Shown here: positions 28,966 through 37,439 of the stretch, piece by piece | How positions within the stretch are numbered: the first letter of the stretch is position 1 | Layout: each line of letters begins with the position of its first letter | Assembly: GCA_029972225.1 (NCBI GenBank) | Contig: CP124756.1 | Span: forward strand, 2,524,001-2,588,000 | From: Candidatus Thiothrix putei | GTDB taxonomy: Bacteria > Pseudomonadota > Gammaproteobacteria > Thiotrichales > Thiotrichaceae | DNA length: 64,000 nt | Direction: 5' to 3' | Program-made: the position numbers and the translations under genes | The notes under the pieces: model-generated | What the model saw: the letters and a program-made list of their open reading frames with translations, nothing else | What the model was told of the DNA's origin: nothing | Databases searched by the model: none

Positions 28966-30585
28966 TCATTCTAGCCCGTCGTTGATATCCGCAAACAAAT
29001 CCGAGCGCAATGGCTTATCCGCAAACCGTTGTTTCCAACATCTTGGCGTAAGGTCTTGCACCTGAGAAGCGGGATGCTCACTAACGCGCAACAGAACATC
29101 CATCAGATAGACATACGGGTTAATGTCATGCAGGCGGCAGGTGGTGATCAGGCTTTGGATGATGCCCACGTGTTCCGCGCCGAGTTCTGTCCAGCAGAAC
29201 AACCAGTTTTTCCTGCCCATGGGGATGGGCCGCAGGGCGCGTTCGATGTGGTTGGTATCCATTGGCACGTCGGGATCTTCCAGAAACACGCGCAGTTCGT
29301 GTTCGCGGCGGATGACATAACCAAGGGCTTTGGTCAGCGGGTTGGAGGGGATTAAATCGGTACGTTGTAATTGGGTTTGGCACCATTCAAAGAACTGGTC
29401 GACCAACGGCTTGCTGTGGGTGAGGCGGTAGGTACGTTTGGCTTCCCCGTCGAGTTTTTTCTCGTTAATCTGGGCTTCGTGCTGATAGAGTGCCGCGATA
29501 GTGTCAAGGGCTTGGCGTACTGCTTGTGGTTCAGCGGTTTCGGCGGCAATGAAGGTGCGACGGCTGTGTACCCAGCATTGGGCATGGGTAATCTTGTCAT
29601 TGGCGTTGACGTAACTGGCATAAGCACGGTAACCGTCGCTGAGCAGTGTGCCGCTGAACTGTTGGCGAAGAGTCTTTTCAATGTGTTGCCGCCCACGGCT
29701 GGCGGAGAAGGTGAAGACGATTTCGTCCTGATCCCCGTACAGCGGCCAGAAGTAGCCTTGCTTCATCTTGCCGTTGCCTGCGGGGCTGGCTTTGATGGGG
29801 GTTTCGTCCATCGCCAGCAGCTTGCTTTGCAGTACACTGGCGAGTTGCGCTTCGGCAATGGGTTTGAGCAGGTCGATGGCACGTTTCACCGCATTGGTCA
29901 GCGTCGTGCGGCTGAGGGTGATCCCCGCTTGGGTCAGGCGTTGGTGCTGGCGGTACAACGGCAGGTGGTACTGGAACTTGTCCACCAACATCCCCACCAA
30001 AAAGCTGACATCGGTGACACTACGTTCCAGCACGTTGGCGGGTGCAGGGCTGGGAAGTGGTGGGTTGCTGAGCGAAGCCGAAGCACTGCCCTTACGTTTG
30101 ATGACCGGGCGCTCGTATTGCAGGATGAGGTAGCTGGCAGGGCGTTGCGCCACCCGATGGGTCACCTGGGTGCCGATCACCTCATACTGGTCAGCCTCTT
30201 CCCCCTGAAGTTCCGGCGGGGTGAGGTGAATCACCTTGACCGGGACATCGGCGGTAAAGCGTAACCCGCTGTCATTCACGCAGTCATCCGGGCGCAGCTT
30301 GGGGGCTTTACCGCGTTGGTAGGTGACGGTAATGCTTTCACCCTCGGGTGCGGCAACCGGGGCGGCGGCGGGGGCAAACAACGGCAACTGCGCCACCGGT
30401 ATCTCAACCGGACGCTTTTCCGATTTGCTGCCAAAGACATGTTGCCTGAACCACGCCAATTGGCGTTTCAATTCAGCTATATCCTGTTTCAGGGCAGCAT
30501 TTTCCTCACGCAACGCCAGCATTTCCGCCACAATCGGCGGCATGGGAACGCTGGTGTCAGACGGGGTGGATGGCTTTAAAATCAT
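28966..30585 (-). CDS. tnpC: IS66 family transposase TnpC
   Basis: A 539-residue DDE transposase with an N-terminal coiled coil (MLALREENAALKQDIAELKR), a zinc-binding-like region, and the catalytic core (LLAMDETPIKASPAG, TLLSDGYRAYASY, NHIERALRPIPMGRKNWLF). The N-terminal coiled coil is 7 residues, one heptad, shorter than in copy 3. Its start overlaps the end of tnpB by 4 bp. It probably needs TnpA and TnpB for efficient transposition. Confidence 0.96.
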   Translation of the reverse strand: MILKPSTPSDTSVPMPPIVAEMLALREENAALKQDIAELKRQLAWFRQHVFGSKSEKRPVEIPVAQLPLFAPAAAPVAAPEGESITVTYQRGKAPKLRPDDCVNDSGLRFTADVPVKVIHLTPPELQGEEADQYEVIGTQVTHRVAQRPASYLILQYERPVIKRKGSASASLSNPPLPSPAPANVLERSVTDVSFLVGMLVDKFQYHLPLYRQHQRLTQAGITLSRTTLTNAVKRAIDLLKPIAEAQLASVLQSKLLAMDETPIKASPAGNGKMKQGYFWPLYGDQDEIVFTFSASRGRQHIEKTLRQQFSGTLLSDGYRAYASYVNANDKITHAQCWVHSRRTFIAAETAEPQAVRQALDTIAALYQHEAQINEKKLDGEAKRTYRLTHSKPLVDQFFEWCQTQLQRTDLIPSNPLTKALGYVIRREHELRVFLEDPDVPMDTNHIERALRPIPMGRKNWLFCWTELGAEHVGIIQSLITTCRLHDINPYVYLMDVLLRVSEHPASQVQDLTPRCWKQRFADKPLRSDLFADINDGLE

Positions 30586-30956
30586 GGGCTTATTGTACCA
30601 GAATGTGGCTGCACAGGATACTGGTAACGCTTGAATTGTCTGGATTTTTGCACCTCAATGCCCGCCAAAATCAACTGCAAATCCGTCCGGGTCAGTTCGC
30701 GCTGCCCGCTGGTTGTCGGCTGCACCCGGTATTGGCCCTGCTCCAGGCGTTGGCTCCATAAGCAATAGCCGCTGGGTTCAAAATAGAGGATCTTCATCTG
30801 GGTTTTACGTAGGTTCACAAACACGAAATAATGCCCACTCAGGGGATTTTGCCCTAACTGGTTTTTCACCAAAGCGGTCAGCCCCGTAAAGCTTTTGCGC
30901 ATGTCGGTGGCTTGGGTGCATAGCCAGATGCGGGCGGTGGCTGCGGGGGCAAACAT
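30582..30956 (-). CDS. tnpB: IS66 accessory protein TnpB
   Basis: 124 residues of the IS66 ORF2 family: WLCTQATDMRKSFTGLTALV, HYFVFVNLRKTQMKILYFEP, GYCLWSQRLEQGQY. The family is required for transposition of IS66 elements, with an unclear biochemical role. Start and stop are tightly packed between tnpA (1-bp overlap) and tnpC (4-bp overlap), so the three are translated together. It differs from copy 3 at one residue near the end (GTISP versus GIISP). Confidence 0.95.
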   Translation of the reverse strand: MFAPAATARIWLCTQATDMRKSFTGLTALVKNQLGQNPLSGHYFVFVNLRKTQMKILYFEPSGYCLWSQRLEQGQYRVQPTTSGQRELTRTDLQLILAGIEVQKSRQFKRYQYPVQPHSGTISP

Positions 30957-31246
30957 CAGCGTTGGCTCAGGCGTAGTTCAACACCATTCCCCAAACTCAG
31001 CACAATGTGCCAGCCTTGCCCCAGCGCGGCATGACCCGCCGATAATGCTCCCAAGTCGATGAAGGTATTGGCGGGAACGGCTGGTTCCTCCACGCCATCT
31101 GCGGAGCGTAGACGCTGCCGCCATTGGCAAAAACTGGCGTAACCGATACTGTGCTGTTCACAAAATGCCGGGGCGGATAAGCCGCTGGCTTGCCATTGGC
31201 TAATGAGGGTTTGCCATTCGCTGGCGCGGCGGTGAGGGCGTTTCAT
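30956..31246 (-). CDS. tnpA: IS66 accessory protein TnpA
   Basis: 96 residues with the helix-turn-helix pattern of IS66 ORF1 proteins (EWQTLISQWQASGLSAPAFC, SIGYASFCQWRQRLR), followed by a short beta-rich tail. It is identical to the copy 3 protein. Spacing to the left terminal repeat is 85 bp, which would contain the promoter. It is probably the sequence-specific DNA-binding component. Confidence 0.94.
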   Translation of the reverse strand: MKRPHRRASEWQTLISQWQASGLSAPAFCEQHSIGYASFCQWRQRLRSADGVEEPAVPANTFIDLGALSAGHAALGQGWHIVLSLGNGVELRLSQR

Positions 31247-31331
31247 TGAGGTTTCCTTCGGTTGTTCAGGTTGGAAACCAGTTTAGGACGTGGAAATCGC
31301 GAGGGCTAGACGTGCTGAAATGGTCGCTTAC

Positions 31332-31429
31332 GCGGCGGCTGCATATGAAGCACATTATTATGGTCATGCGAGCAGGTCTGTTGCCAATATGGGAGCGGAA
31401 AGTTACATTAATATATGGAATCCTGCGGT
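31332..31429 (+). pseudogene. Neprosin-like gene, middle fragment between two IS elements
   Basis: In frame with the 5' part once IS66 copy 2 and one target repeat are removed: AAYEAHYYGHASRSVANMGA, then ESYINIWNPAV. The HYYGHASRSV and INIWNPAVE stretches correspond to the start of the neprosin catalytic domain. The ISKra4-like element interrupts it after CCTGCGGT. The last five bases of the gene reappear at 32863-32867 (completing PAVE) before IS66 copy 3. The catalytic domain beyond that is absent from the window. Confidence 0.65.
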
Positions 31430-32853
31430 GGGTGTGAACAAAAGTGCGGTAAACCTCATGCCGCCTCAGCGGTGTTTCGCCAATAATGCTTCCATTGCTG
31501 GTTTCCCCGCATGACCCTCAACGCCAACATATCCGCCGCATTATCACTTTTCCACCATGCCCCCGATTTTTTTAAGCGTTGCTGGATGATGTAACGGTGT
31601 GCACTTTCTATTTCGCCCGACCCCACGGGCAATCCGAGGGATTTTGCTGTCGGGTAATCCAGTTGCTCAATGCGGTTGCTCAGGTAACGGTGACAAGCTC
31701 GTACTGGGGCGTTACTGTCTTCTACCGTTTCTGCTTCGAGGAAAGGTTTCAGTGTGTCGATGACCGCTTGAGCTTGACCATCCTGTAGGGCTTTTTTCTG
31801 TTTGGCAAACCATTTATCCTTGTCCTTGAGGCATGAACAGCTTGCGGATGCTGCTGATAGGTATTCACAAACATGATAAAAATCAATCAGGTAATGTCCT
31901 TGTGTGCCAAATTGTTCATCCACTTGACGGTTGATCCAGCTTGCCCCATCACCCACCGCATGGAGGAACGTGCTTTTTCCAAATCCAGCACGGCAGGCGG
32001 TGTCGAATAAGATTTTTCCAGCATCTTCTACCGTGCCACCGAATATTGCGCCAAACGTTGGCGTAGCACTGCCTTTGGCGTGGGCAAGACACAGGCGGGC
32101 TTCTTTCCAGCTTTCCTTTTTGCCTTTGCGCTTGTCGGGGGCTGTTTCGTCAATCTCGACGATGGGGATCATGCTGCCGTCCATTTCGGCAATGACATAG
32201 GCTTTTCCCAACGTGCTTGGATAGTCTTTTATCAACACTTGGGATTCATGGATGCGTTTGGCGTGACCTTCGGTGATGTGTCGGATGCTGGTGGATGCCA
32301 GCCGTATCCCGTAATGTTCTTCTAATTTATCAGGCACTTGAGCAAATGAACAGTCCGCCCCAAAGTCCGTCACCGCCCGTTGCAGCGGGAGCGAACAGCC
32401 TCGGCAAACAACCTCGGCACTCTGGCTAAAGGGGCGGACACGCTTGCCGGGAATCCGGTAGACCGGTTCGCTTATGTGGATTTTTCCGTAGGTCGTGTGC
32501 CAATGACAGTTTTTTTTCCACTCTTTACATACTTCCCAATGCCTTCTTCACAGGCTGGGGCTGTGCATTTTTCTACACGTTTGTTTGCCCATGCAGTGAT
32601 CGCATCATTTCCCATTTGGCGCAGTTCTTCTATCACCCGCTGTTCGGCGTCTGCTGCTTTGATAATGTCATCACCGGCATTTTCAACCACCTCGATTAGC
32701 CCTTCCATCCGAGCTTTTAATGCGGGGTTGCGGTTCAAGGCTTCTAAAAGTTTTTGGTCGCGGGAGCTAACTGTCAACATGGGAAAGTCCTTTTTCTCTG
32801 GTTTTAGGGGATGCCATCTTAGTCTACAGGACACCGCACTTTTGTTCACACCC
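31430..32853 (-). mobile_element. ISKra4-family element, complete ends
   Basis: 1424 bp bounded by perfect 21-bp inverted repeats that begin GGGTGTGAACAAAAGTGCGG (31430-31450 and 32833-32853). A 9-bp target duplication TCCTGCGGT flanks it (31421-31429 and 32854-32862). It inserted into the neprosin-like gene. One transposase is encoded, with an internal -1 frameshift site. Confidence 0.95.
31456..32780 (-). CDS. ISKra4 family transposase (needs -1 frameshift)
   Basis: The start at ATG 32780 follows AGGA. The first frame (to 32472) and the second frame (ending 31456) join by a -1 shift at a run of eight A on the minus strand (32510-32517), giving 441 residues, normal for ISKra4. The first part is helical with a zinc-knuckle-like CTAPACEEGIG. 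After the shift come CRGCSLPLQRAVTDFGADCS, EMDGSMIPIVEID (first Asp), VGDGASWINRQVDEQFG (second) and LPVGSGEIESAHRYIIQQRL (Glu). The A run may permit programmed slippage or may be a disabling indel. Confidence 0.88.
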
Positions 32854-32952
32854 TCCTGCGGTTGAAAGTAAGCGACCATTTCAGCACGTCTAGCCCTCGC
32901 GATTTCCACGTCCTAAACTGGTTTCCAACCTGAACAACCGAAGGAAACCTCA

Positions 32953-33243
32953 ATGAAACGCCCTCACCGCCGTGCCAGCGAATGGCAAACCCTCATTAGC
33001 CAATGGCAAGCCAGCGGCTTATCCGCCCCGGCATTTTGTGAACAGCACAGTATCGGTTACGCCAGTTTTTGCCAATGGCGGCAGCGTCTACGCTCCGCAG
33101 ATGGCGTGGAGGAACCAGCCGTTCCCGCCAATACCTTCATCGACTTGGGAGCATTATCGGCGGGTCATGCCGCGCTGGGGCAAGGCTGGCACATTGTGCT
33201 GAGTTTGGGGAATGGTGTTGAACTACGCCTGAGCCAACGCTGA
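32953..33243 (+). CDS. tnpA: IS66 accessory protein TnpA
   Basis: 96 residues, identical to the copy 2 TnpA: a helix-turn-helix protein (WQTLISQWQASGLSAPAFC, SIGYASFCQWRQRLR). The stop codon overlaps the tnpB start by one base. The 85 bp between the terminal repeat and the start are also conserved between copies. Confidence 0.94.
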   Translation: MKRPHRRASEWQTLISQWQASGLSAPAFCEQHSIGYASFCQWRQRLRSADGVEEPAVPANTFIDLGALSAGHAALGQGWHIVLSLGNGVELRLSQR

Positions 33244-33617
33244 TGTTTGCCCCCGCCGCCACCGCCCGCATCTGGCTATGCACCCAAGCCACCGACATGC
33301 GCAAAAGCTTTACGGGGCTGACCGCTTTGGTGAAAAACCAGTTAGGGCAAAATCCCCTGAGTGGGCATTATTTCGTGTTTGTGAACCTGCGTAAAACCCA
33401 GATGAAGATCCTCTATTTTGAACCCAGCGGCTATTGCTTATGGAGCCAACGCTTGGAGCAGGGGCAATACCGGGTGCAGCCGACAACTAGCGGGCAGCGC
33501 GAACTGACCCGGACGGATTTGCAGTTGATTTTAGCAGGCATTGAGGTGCAAAAATCCAGACAATTCAAGCGTTACCAGTATCCTGTGCAGCCACATTCTG
33601 GTATAATAAGCCCATGA
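33243..33617 (+). CDS. tnpB: IS66 accessory protein TnpB
   Basis: 124 residues, matching the copy 2 TnpB except near the end (GIISP in place of GTISP). Core motifs TDMRKSFTGLTALV and FVFVNLRKTQMKILYFEPSG are intact. It overlaps tnpC by 4 bp (ATGA). It is required with TnpA and TnpC for movement of IS66 elements in general. Confidence 0.95.
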   Translation: MFAPAATARIWLCTQATDMRKSFTGLTALVKNQLGQNPLSGHYFVFVNLRKTQMKILYFEPSGYCLWSQRLEQGQYRVQPTTSGQRELTRTDLQLILAGIEVQKSRQFKRYQYPVQPHSGIISP

Positions 33618-35254
33618 TTTTAAAGCCATCCACCCCGTCTGACACCAGCGTTCCCATGCCGCCGATTGTGGCGGAAATGCTGGCGTTGCGTGAGGAAAAT
33701 GCGGGGTTACGTGCAGACAATGCCGTCCTGCAACAGGCAGTTTCTGAATTAAAACGCCAACTGGTGTGGTTCAGGCAACAGGTCTTTGGCAGCAAATCGG
33801 AAAAGCGTCCGGTTGAGATACCGGTGGCGCAGTTGCCGTTGTTTGCCCCCGCAGTCGCCCCAGTTGCCGCACCCGAGGGTGAAAGCATTACCGTCACCTA
33901 CCAACGCGGTAAAGCCCCCAAGCTGCGCCCGGATGACTGCGTGAATGACAGCGGGTTACGCTTTACCGCCGATGTCCCGGTCAAGGTGATTCACCTCACC
34001 CCGCCGGAACTTCAGGGGGAAGAGGCTGACCAGTATGAGGTGATCGGCACCCAGGTGACCCATCGGGTGGCGCAACGCCCTGCCAGCTACCTCATCCTGC
34101 AATACGAGCGCCCGGTCATCAAACGTAAGGGCAGTGCTTCGGCTTCGCTCAGCAACCCACCACTTCCCAGCCCTGCACCCGCCAACGTGCTGGAACGTAG
34201 TGTCACCGATGTCAGCTTTTTGGTGGGGATGTTGGTGGACAAGTTCCAGTACCACCTGCCGTTGTACCGCCAGCACCAACGCCTGACCCAAGCGGGGATC
34301 ACCCTCAGCCGCACGACGCTGACCAATGCGGTGAAACGTGCCATCGACCTGCTCAAACCCATTGCCGAAGCGCAACTCGCCAGTGTACTGCAAAGCAAGC
34401 TGCTGGCGATGGACGAAACCCCCATCAAAGCCAGCCCCGCAGGCAACGGCAAGATGAAGCAAGGCTACTTCTGGCCGCTGTACGGGGATCAGGACGAAAT
34501 CGTCTTCACCTTCTCCGCCAGCCGTGGGCGGCAACACATTGAAAAGACTCTTCGCCAACAGTTCAGCGGCACACTGCTCAGCGACGGTTACCGTGCTTAT
34601 GCCAGTTACGTCAACGCCAATGACAAGATTACCCATGCCCAATGCTGGGTACACAGCCGTCGCACCTTCATTGCCGCCGAAACCGCTGAACCACAAGCAG
34701 TACGCCAAGCCCTTGACACTATCGCGGCACTCTATCAGCACGAAGCCCAGATTAACGAGAAAAAACTCGACGGGGAAGCCAAACGTACCTACCGCCTCAC
34801 CCACAGCAAGCCGTTGGTCGACCAGTTCTTTGAATGGTGCCAAACCCAATTACAACGTACCGATTTAGTCCCCTCCAACCCGCTGACCAAAGCCCTTGGT
34901 TATGTCATCCGCCGCGAACACGAACTGCGCGTGTTTCTGGAAGATCCCGACGTGCCAATGGATACCAACCACATCGAACGCGCCCTGCGGCCCATCCCCA
35001 TGGGCAGGAAAAACTGGTTGTTCTGCTGGACAGAACTCGGCGCGGAACACGTGGGCATCATCCAAAGCCTGATCACCACCTGCCGCCTGCATGACATTAA
35101 CCCGTATGTCTATCTGATGGATGTTCTGTTGCGCGTTAGTGAGCATCCCGCTTCTCAGGTGCAAGACCTTACGCCAAGATGTTGGAAACAACGGTTTGCG
35201 GATAAGCCATTGCGCTCGGATTTGTTTGCGGATGTCAACGACGGGCTAGAATGA
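33614..35254 (+). CDS. tnpC: IS66 family transposase TnpC
   Basis: 546 residues. The N-terminal coiled coil reads ENAGLRADNAVLQQAVSELK, 7 residues longer than in copy 2 and different in sequence over that segment, whereas the remainder is nearly identical. Catalytic motifs LLAMDETPIKASPAG, TLLSDGYRAYASY and NHIERALRPIPMGRKNW are intact. The stop codon lies 8 bp inside the right end of the element. This is the best candidate for a working TnpC in the window. Confidence 0.96.
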   Translation: MILKPSTPSDTSVPMPPIVAEMLALREENAGLRADNAVLQQAVSELKRQLVWFRQQVFGSKSEKRPVEIPVAQLPLFAPAVAPVAAPEGESITVTYQRGKAPKLRPDDCVNDSGLRFTADVPVKVIHLTPPELQGEEADQYEVIGTQVTHRVAQRPASYLILQYERPVIKRKGSASASLSNPPLPSPAPANVLERSVTDVSFLVGMLVDKFQYHLPLYRQHQRLTQAGITLSRTTLTNAVKRAIDLLKPIAEAQLASVLQSKLLAMDETPIKASPAGNGKMKQGYFWPLYGDQDEIVFTFSASRGRQHIEKTLRQQFSGTLLSDGYRAYASYVNANDKITHAQCWVHSRRTFIAAETAEPQAVRQALDTIAALYQHEAQINEKKLDGEAKRTYRLTHSKPLVDQFFEWCQTQLQRTDLVPSNPLTKALGYVIRREHELRVFLEDPDVPMDTNHIERALRPIPMGRKNWLFCWTELGAEHVGIIQSLITTCRLHDINPYVYLMDVLLRVSEHPASQVQDLTPRCWKQRFADKPLRSDLFADVNDGLE

Positions 35255-35262
35255 CCGTTTAC

Positions 35263-35984
35263 TTTGTAGAGGATCAGCCGCGCATGGACATCCGGCAAAT
35301 AATCGTCCGGGATCAGTGCAGGCGCACCCAATTCCACCGTAGTGCGGCGGCTGGTCGCGCTCAGTTCCGGCACTTTGCCCGATTTCAACGCCTTCACCGC
35401 GCGTTCCAGCAGGTCGTTGTAGAGGTTGAAACCGATTTCCTGAATCTGCCCGCTTTGCCCTTCGCCGAGCAATTCGCCCGCGCCGCGAATCTCCAGATCG
35501 TGCGTCGCCAGCGTGAAACCGACCCCCAGTTCTTCCAGCGATTCAATCGCTTCCAGCCGCTTGACCGCATCCGGCGTGAGCGCGGATTTCGGCGGCGCAA
35601 TCAAATAGGCATAAGCGCGGTGGTGCGAACGCCCGACCCGCCCGCGCAACTGGTGCAACTGCGCCAGCCCCAGCTTGTCGGCACGGTTGATCAAAATCGT
35701 GTTGGCGGTCGGCACGTCGATGCCGCTTTCAATTCAGCACGTACACCTGCCCGCCGCGTGACAATTCCCGCGCACCAAATCGCGCAAGCCCGACAGCGAC
35801 ATATTCAGCGTGCGCGGAATCGGCGTGGCGGTTATGGTCAGCATATCGACGTTGGCACGCAGCTTTTTCATCTGCTCCTTGTCGCGCACTCCGAAGCGGT
35901 GTTCCTCGTCGATAATCACCAGCCCCAGTTGCTTGAAATGCACATCGTCCTGCAACAGCTTGTGCGTGCCGATCACGATGTCGA
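35263..35984 (-). pseudogene. mfd: mfd fragment with two internal deletions
   Basis: Nearly identical to 27025-27990 of the first mfd copy but missing about 165 bp (equivalent to 27494-27658, junction at 35733) and 85 bp (equivalent to 27700-27784, junction at 35775). The right side is cut by the IS66 copy 3 end, the left side joins a PIN toxin gene. [21 protein letters not shown] and LRGRVGRSHHRAYAYL are recognisable in two frames. It is a dead relic; together with 26672-28148 it shows an mfd segment was duplicated here. Confidence 0.92.
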
Positions 35985-36362
35985 TTACATTTTGTCTAAA
36001 TTGATGCCTAAAAATCGAAAATCTTTCAGATTGAACGTGAACAGCGTCAAGTTGTGGCGTTGGGCTGTAGCGGCAATGAGTGCATCGGCAAGGTGCAGGG
36101 TGTGCGATAAGCCATATTCTCTAACCCAGTGGCGGGCTGTTGTGGATATGGTTTCGTCAATATCGAGAATAGCGATGCCCAAGATATCCAGCAGTTTTTG
36201 GTGTTGCTGGAGTTCACGCTTGTTGCGTACACCGTAGGCGATTTCCATATCCGTGACGGCAGAAATACACATTTTCCCTTTGTTCCCGTTGAGAAAAGCA
36301 GACACAGCAGGATTTGCGCCTCGGTAATGTTCGATCAGGATGCAGGTATCAATCAGGATCAT
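35985..36362 (-). CDS. vapC: PIN-domain toxin VapC
   Basis: 125 residues: [15 protein letters not shown] with the first Asp, [14 protein letters not shown] with the conserved Glu, [24 protein letters not shown] with the third acidic residue, and [13 protein letters not shown] at the end. The toxin fold is complete. The stop codon is exactly at the junction with the mfd fragment, so the last few residues could have been altered. It overlaps its antitoxin gene by 4 bp. Probable role: RNA cleavage when the antitoxin is depleted. Confidence 0.92.
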   Translation of the reverse strand: MILIDTCILIEHYRGANPAVSAFLNGNKGKMCISAVTDMEIAYGVRNKRELQQHQKLLDILGIAILDIDETISTTARHWVREYGLSHTLHLADALIAATAQRHNLTLFTFNLKDFRFLGINLDKM

Positions 36363-36610
36363 AGGGTGTAACGTGGTTTTCTGGCGTCGCGCAGGTATTC
36401 CTCAGTGCTGGGCATATCCTGACGGTTTGCCCACATACCGAAACCGGGCAGGGGTTCTTCTTCTTTGCTGGGTGTTTCCTGAGTGGTAGCAGCAAGTTTT
36501 TTCAGTTTGGCTTGCAGGTATTCGAGAAAATCCAGCACTTCCCGCGCTTGTTCTTCTGGCAGGGTCTTGGCGCGTTCGTAGATGATGTCGGCGGTGGTTA
36601 TGGTGTTCAT
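36359..36610 (-). CDS. Antitoxin (DUF2281/VapB-like)
   Basis: 83 residues. N-terminal MNTITTADIIYERAKTLPEE and QAREVLDFLEYLQAKLKK form the helical start seen in DUF2281 antitoxins; the C-terminal half (GFGMWANRQDMPSTEEYLRD) has the toxin-binding signature with the W-x-x-R-x-D-M pattern. It lies upstream of, and overlaps, the PIN toxin gene, as usual for these operons. GGAGGCAACC precedes the start. Confidence 0.87.
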   Translation of the reverse strand: MNTITTADIIYERAKTLPEEQAREVLDFLEYLQAKLKKLAATTQETPSKEEEPLPGFGMWANRQDMPSTEEYLRDARKPRYTL

Positions 36611-36764
36611 GGTTGCCTCCGTTGGTGTCTTCTTGCGATTGTAGCGAAATGAGGGGCAAACAGCACTATGATCGACGGGTGGTAATAGTCAACCGCTGTA
36701 AGGCTTATTATACTTGCGTTTAATTTCCTATACCCAAATAACTAACTACAATAAGGAAAACACC

Positions 36765-37439
36765 ATGAACTCCGTCTTTCAGAGAGTCAAACAGGCTGCG
36801 TCGGCTATACAGACCGCCAAGACTATCGCTGCGGTAGTCAGCCAATCTCCGGTCATCCCGATACCGCAACAAGCCCTGAATCTCGTGCTTCCCTACCTGT
36901 ATAAAGATATTCCTGAAGTGCAATCCATGCAGTTGAGCATCCATGACGGGTACTTTTGTGCAGAGATCCGCGTCAAAAAGTGGCTGGAAGTGGAAACTAC
37001 CCTGCGGTTCGAGATCGTGAGTGCAAAGCTGACGGCAGACGAGCAATACATCCAACTACGCCAAATGGAAAAAACCAGCCTTTACAGCGATAGTTTCATT
37101 GGCAAAATCGCGTTGGCTATTGTTGAGGCGATATTTTTCTCATTAGTCAAAACTGATCCTGTGCATTATGCGGCGAACAAACAGGATGGCATTGCGGTGC
37201 AAGATGGGATCTATGACATCAATCTGGGGCAGTTGGGGTTGAAAGATTGGTTGGCACAACATCCGAAAACTGAAACCTTCTTGAAGTTTGGTGGTATTGG
37301 TGAAATTCGCTGTGTTGAAGGTGCGTTTCAGGCTGTGCCAGTGTTGGATTTGAGTGTGCCGAGCCAGTATTTGACCAAGTTTACAAGTCAATTCGTAACT
37401 ACTCAGTCTCCTAAAAAATCAGCTACACTATCGGTATGA
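36765..37439 (+). CDS. Hypothetical protein, C-terminus replaced by IS sequence
   Basis: The start at ATG 36765 is preceded by AAGGAAA. The 224-residue protein has a helical N-terminus (FQRVKQAASAIQTAKTIAAV), a beta-rich middle (VQSMQLSIHDGYFCAEIRVK, TTLRFEIVSAKL), a hydrophobic helix (IGKIALAIVEAIFFSLV, about 110-126) and another beta region. Its last 14 residues (TQSPKKSATLSV region) come from the terminal repeat of the adjacent IS element, so the natural end was lost, probably by only a little. I do not recognise the family; the layout could suit a membrane-associated lipid-binding-like domain, but this is a guess. Confidence 0.6.
   Translation: MNSVFQRVKQAASAIQTAKTIAAVVSQSPVIPIPQQALNLVLPYLYKDIPEVQSMQLSIHDGYFCAEIRVKKWLEVETTLRFEIVSAKLTADEQYIQLRQMEKTSLYSDSFIGKIALAIVEAIFFSLVKTDPVHYAANKQDGIAVQDGIYDINLGQLGLKDWLAQHPKTETFLKFGGIGEIRCVEGAFQAVPVLDLSVPSQYLTKFTSQFVTTQSPKKSATLSV

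Larger units (their letters stand above)
28958..31331 (-). mobile_element. IS66-family element, copy 2, complete
   Basis: 2374 bp. The terminal repeats GTAAACGGTCATTCTA (28958, right) and GTAAGCGACCATTTCA (left, inverted, ending 31331) agree at most positions. An 8-bp target duplication GCGGCGGC flanks it at 28950-28957 and 31332-31339, as expected for IS66. It carries tnpA, tnpB and tnpC, all apparently intact. It sits inside the neprosin-like gene. Confidence 0.97.
32868..35262 (+). mobile_element. IS66-family element, copy 3, complete but without target duplication
   Basis: 2395 bp. The left terminal repeat GTAAGCGACCATTTCA begins at 32868 and the right repeat ends CTAGAATGACCGTTTAC at 35262. 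The flanking octamers differ (GGTTGAAA on the left, TTTGTAGA on the right). Thus the two sides did not come from one insertion: recombination or an adjacent deletion joined the neprosin-like gene on the left to an mfd fragment on the right. It is oriented opposite to copies 1 and 2. Confidence 0.96.

Noticed and set aside
29371-30264. 297-codon frame opposite IS66 tnpC, repeated in all three copies
   Set aside because: Antisense shadow of tnpC conserved only because the IS copies are nearly identical.
31290-31514. 74-codon frame spanning the IS66 end, the neprosin piece and the ISKra4 end
   Set aside because: A chimeric frame across two IS boundaries; the parts are assigned to their real parents.
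32868-35262. Simple single insertion of IS66 copy 3
   Set aside because: The flanking octamers differ, unlike copy 2 with its perfect 8-bp duplication; a rearrangement must have followed.
36720-37055. 111-codon minus-strand frame opposite the hypothetical protein at 36765
   Set aside because: No ribosome binding site and His/Gln-rich mirror composition; the plus frame has a good start and ordered secondary-structure pattern.
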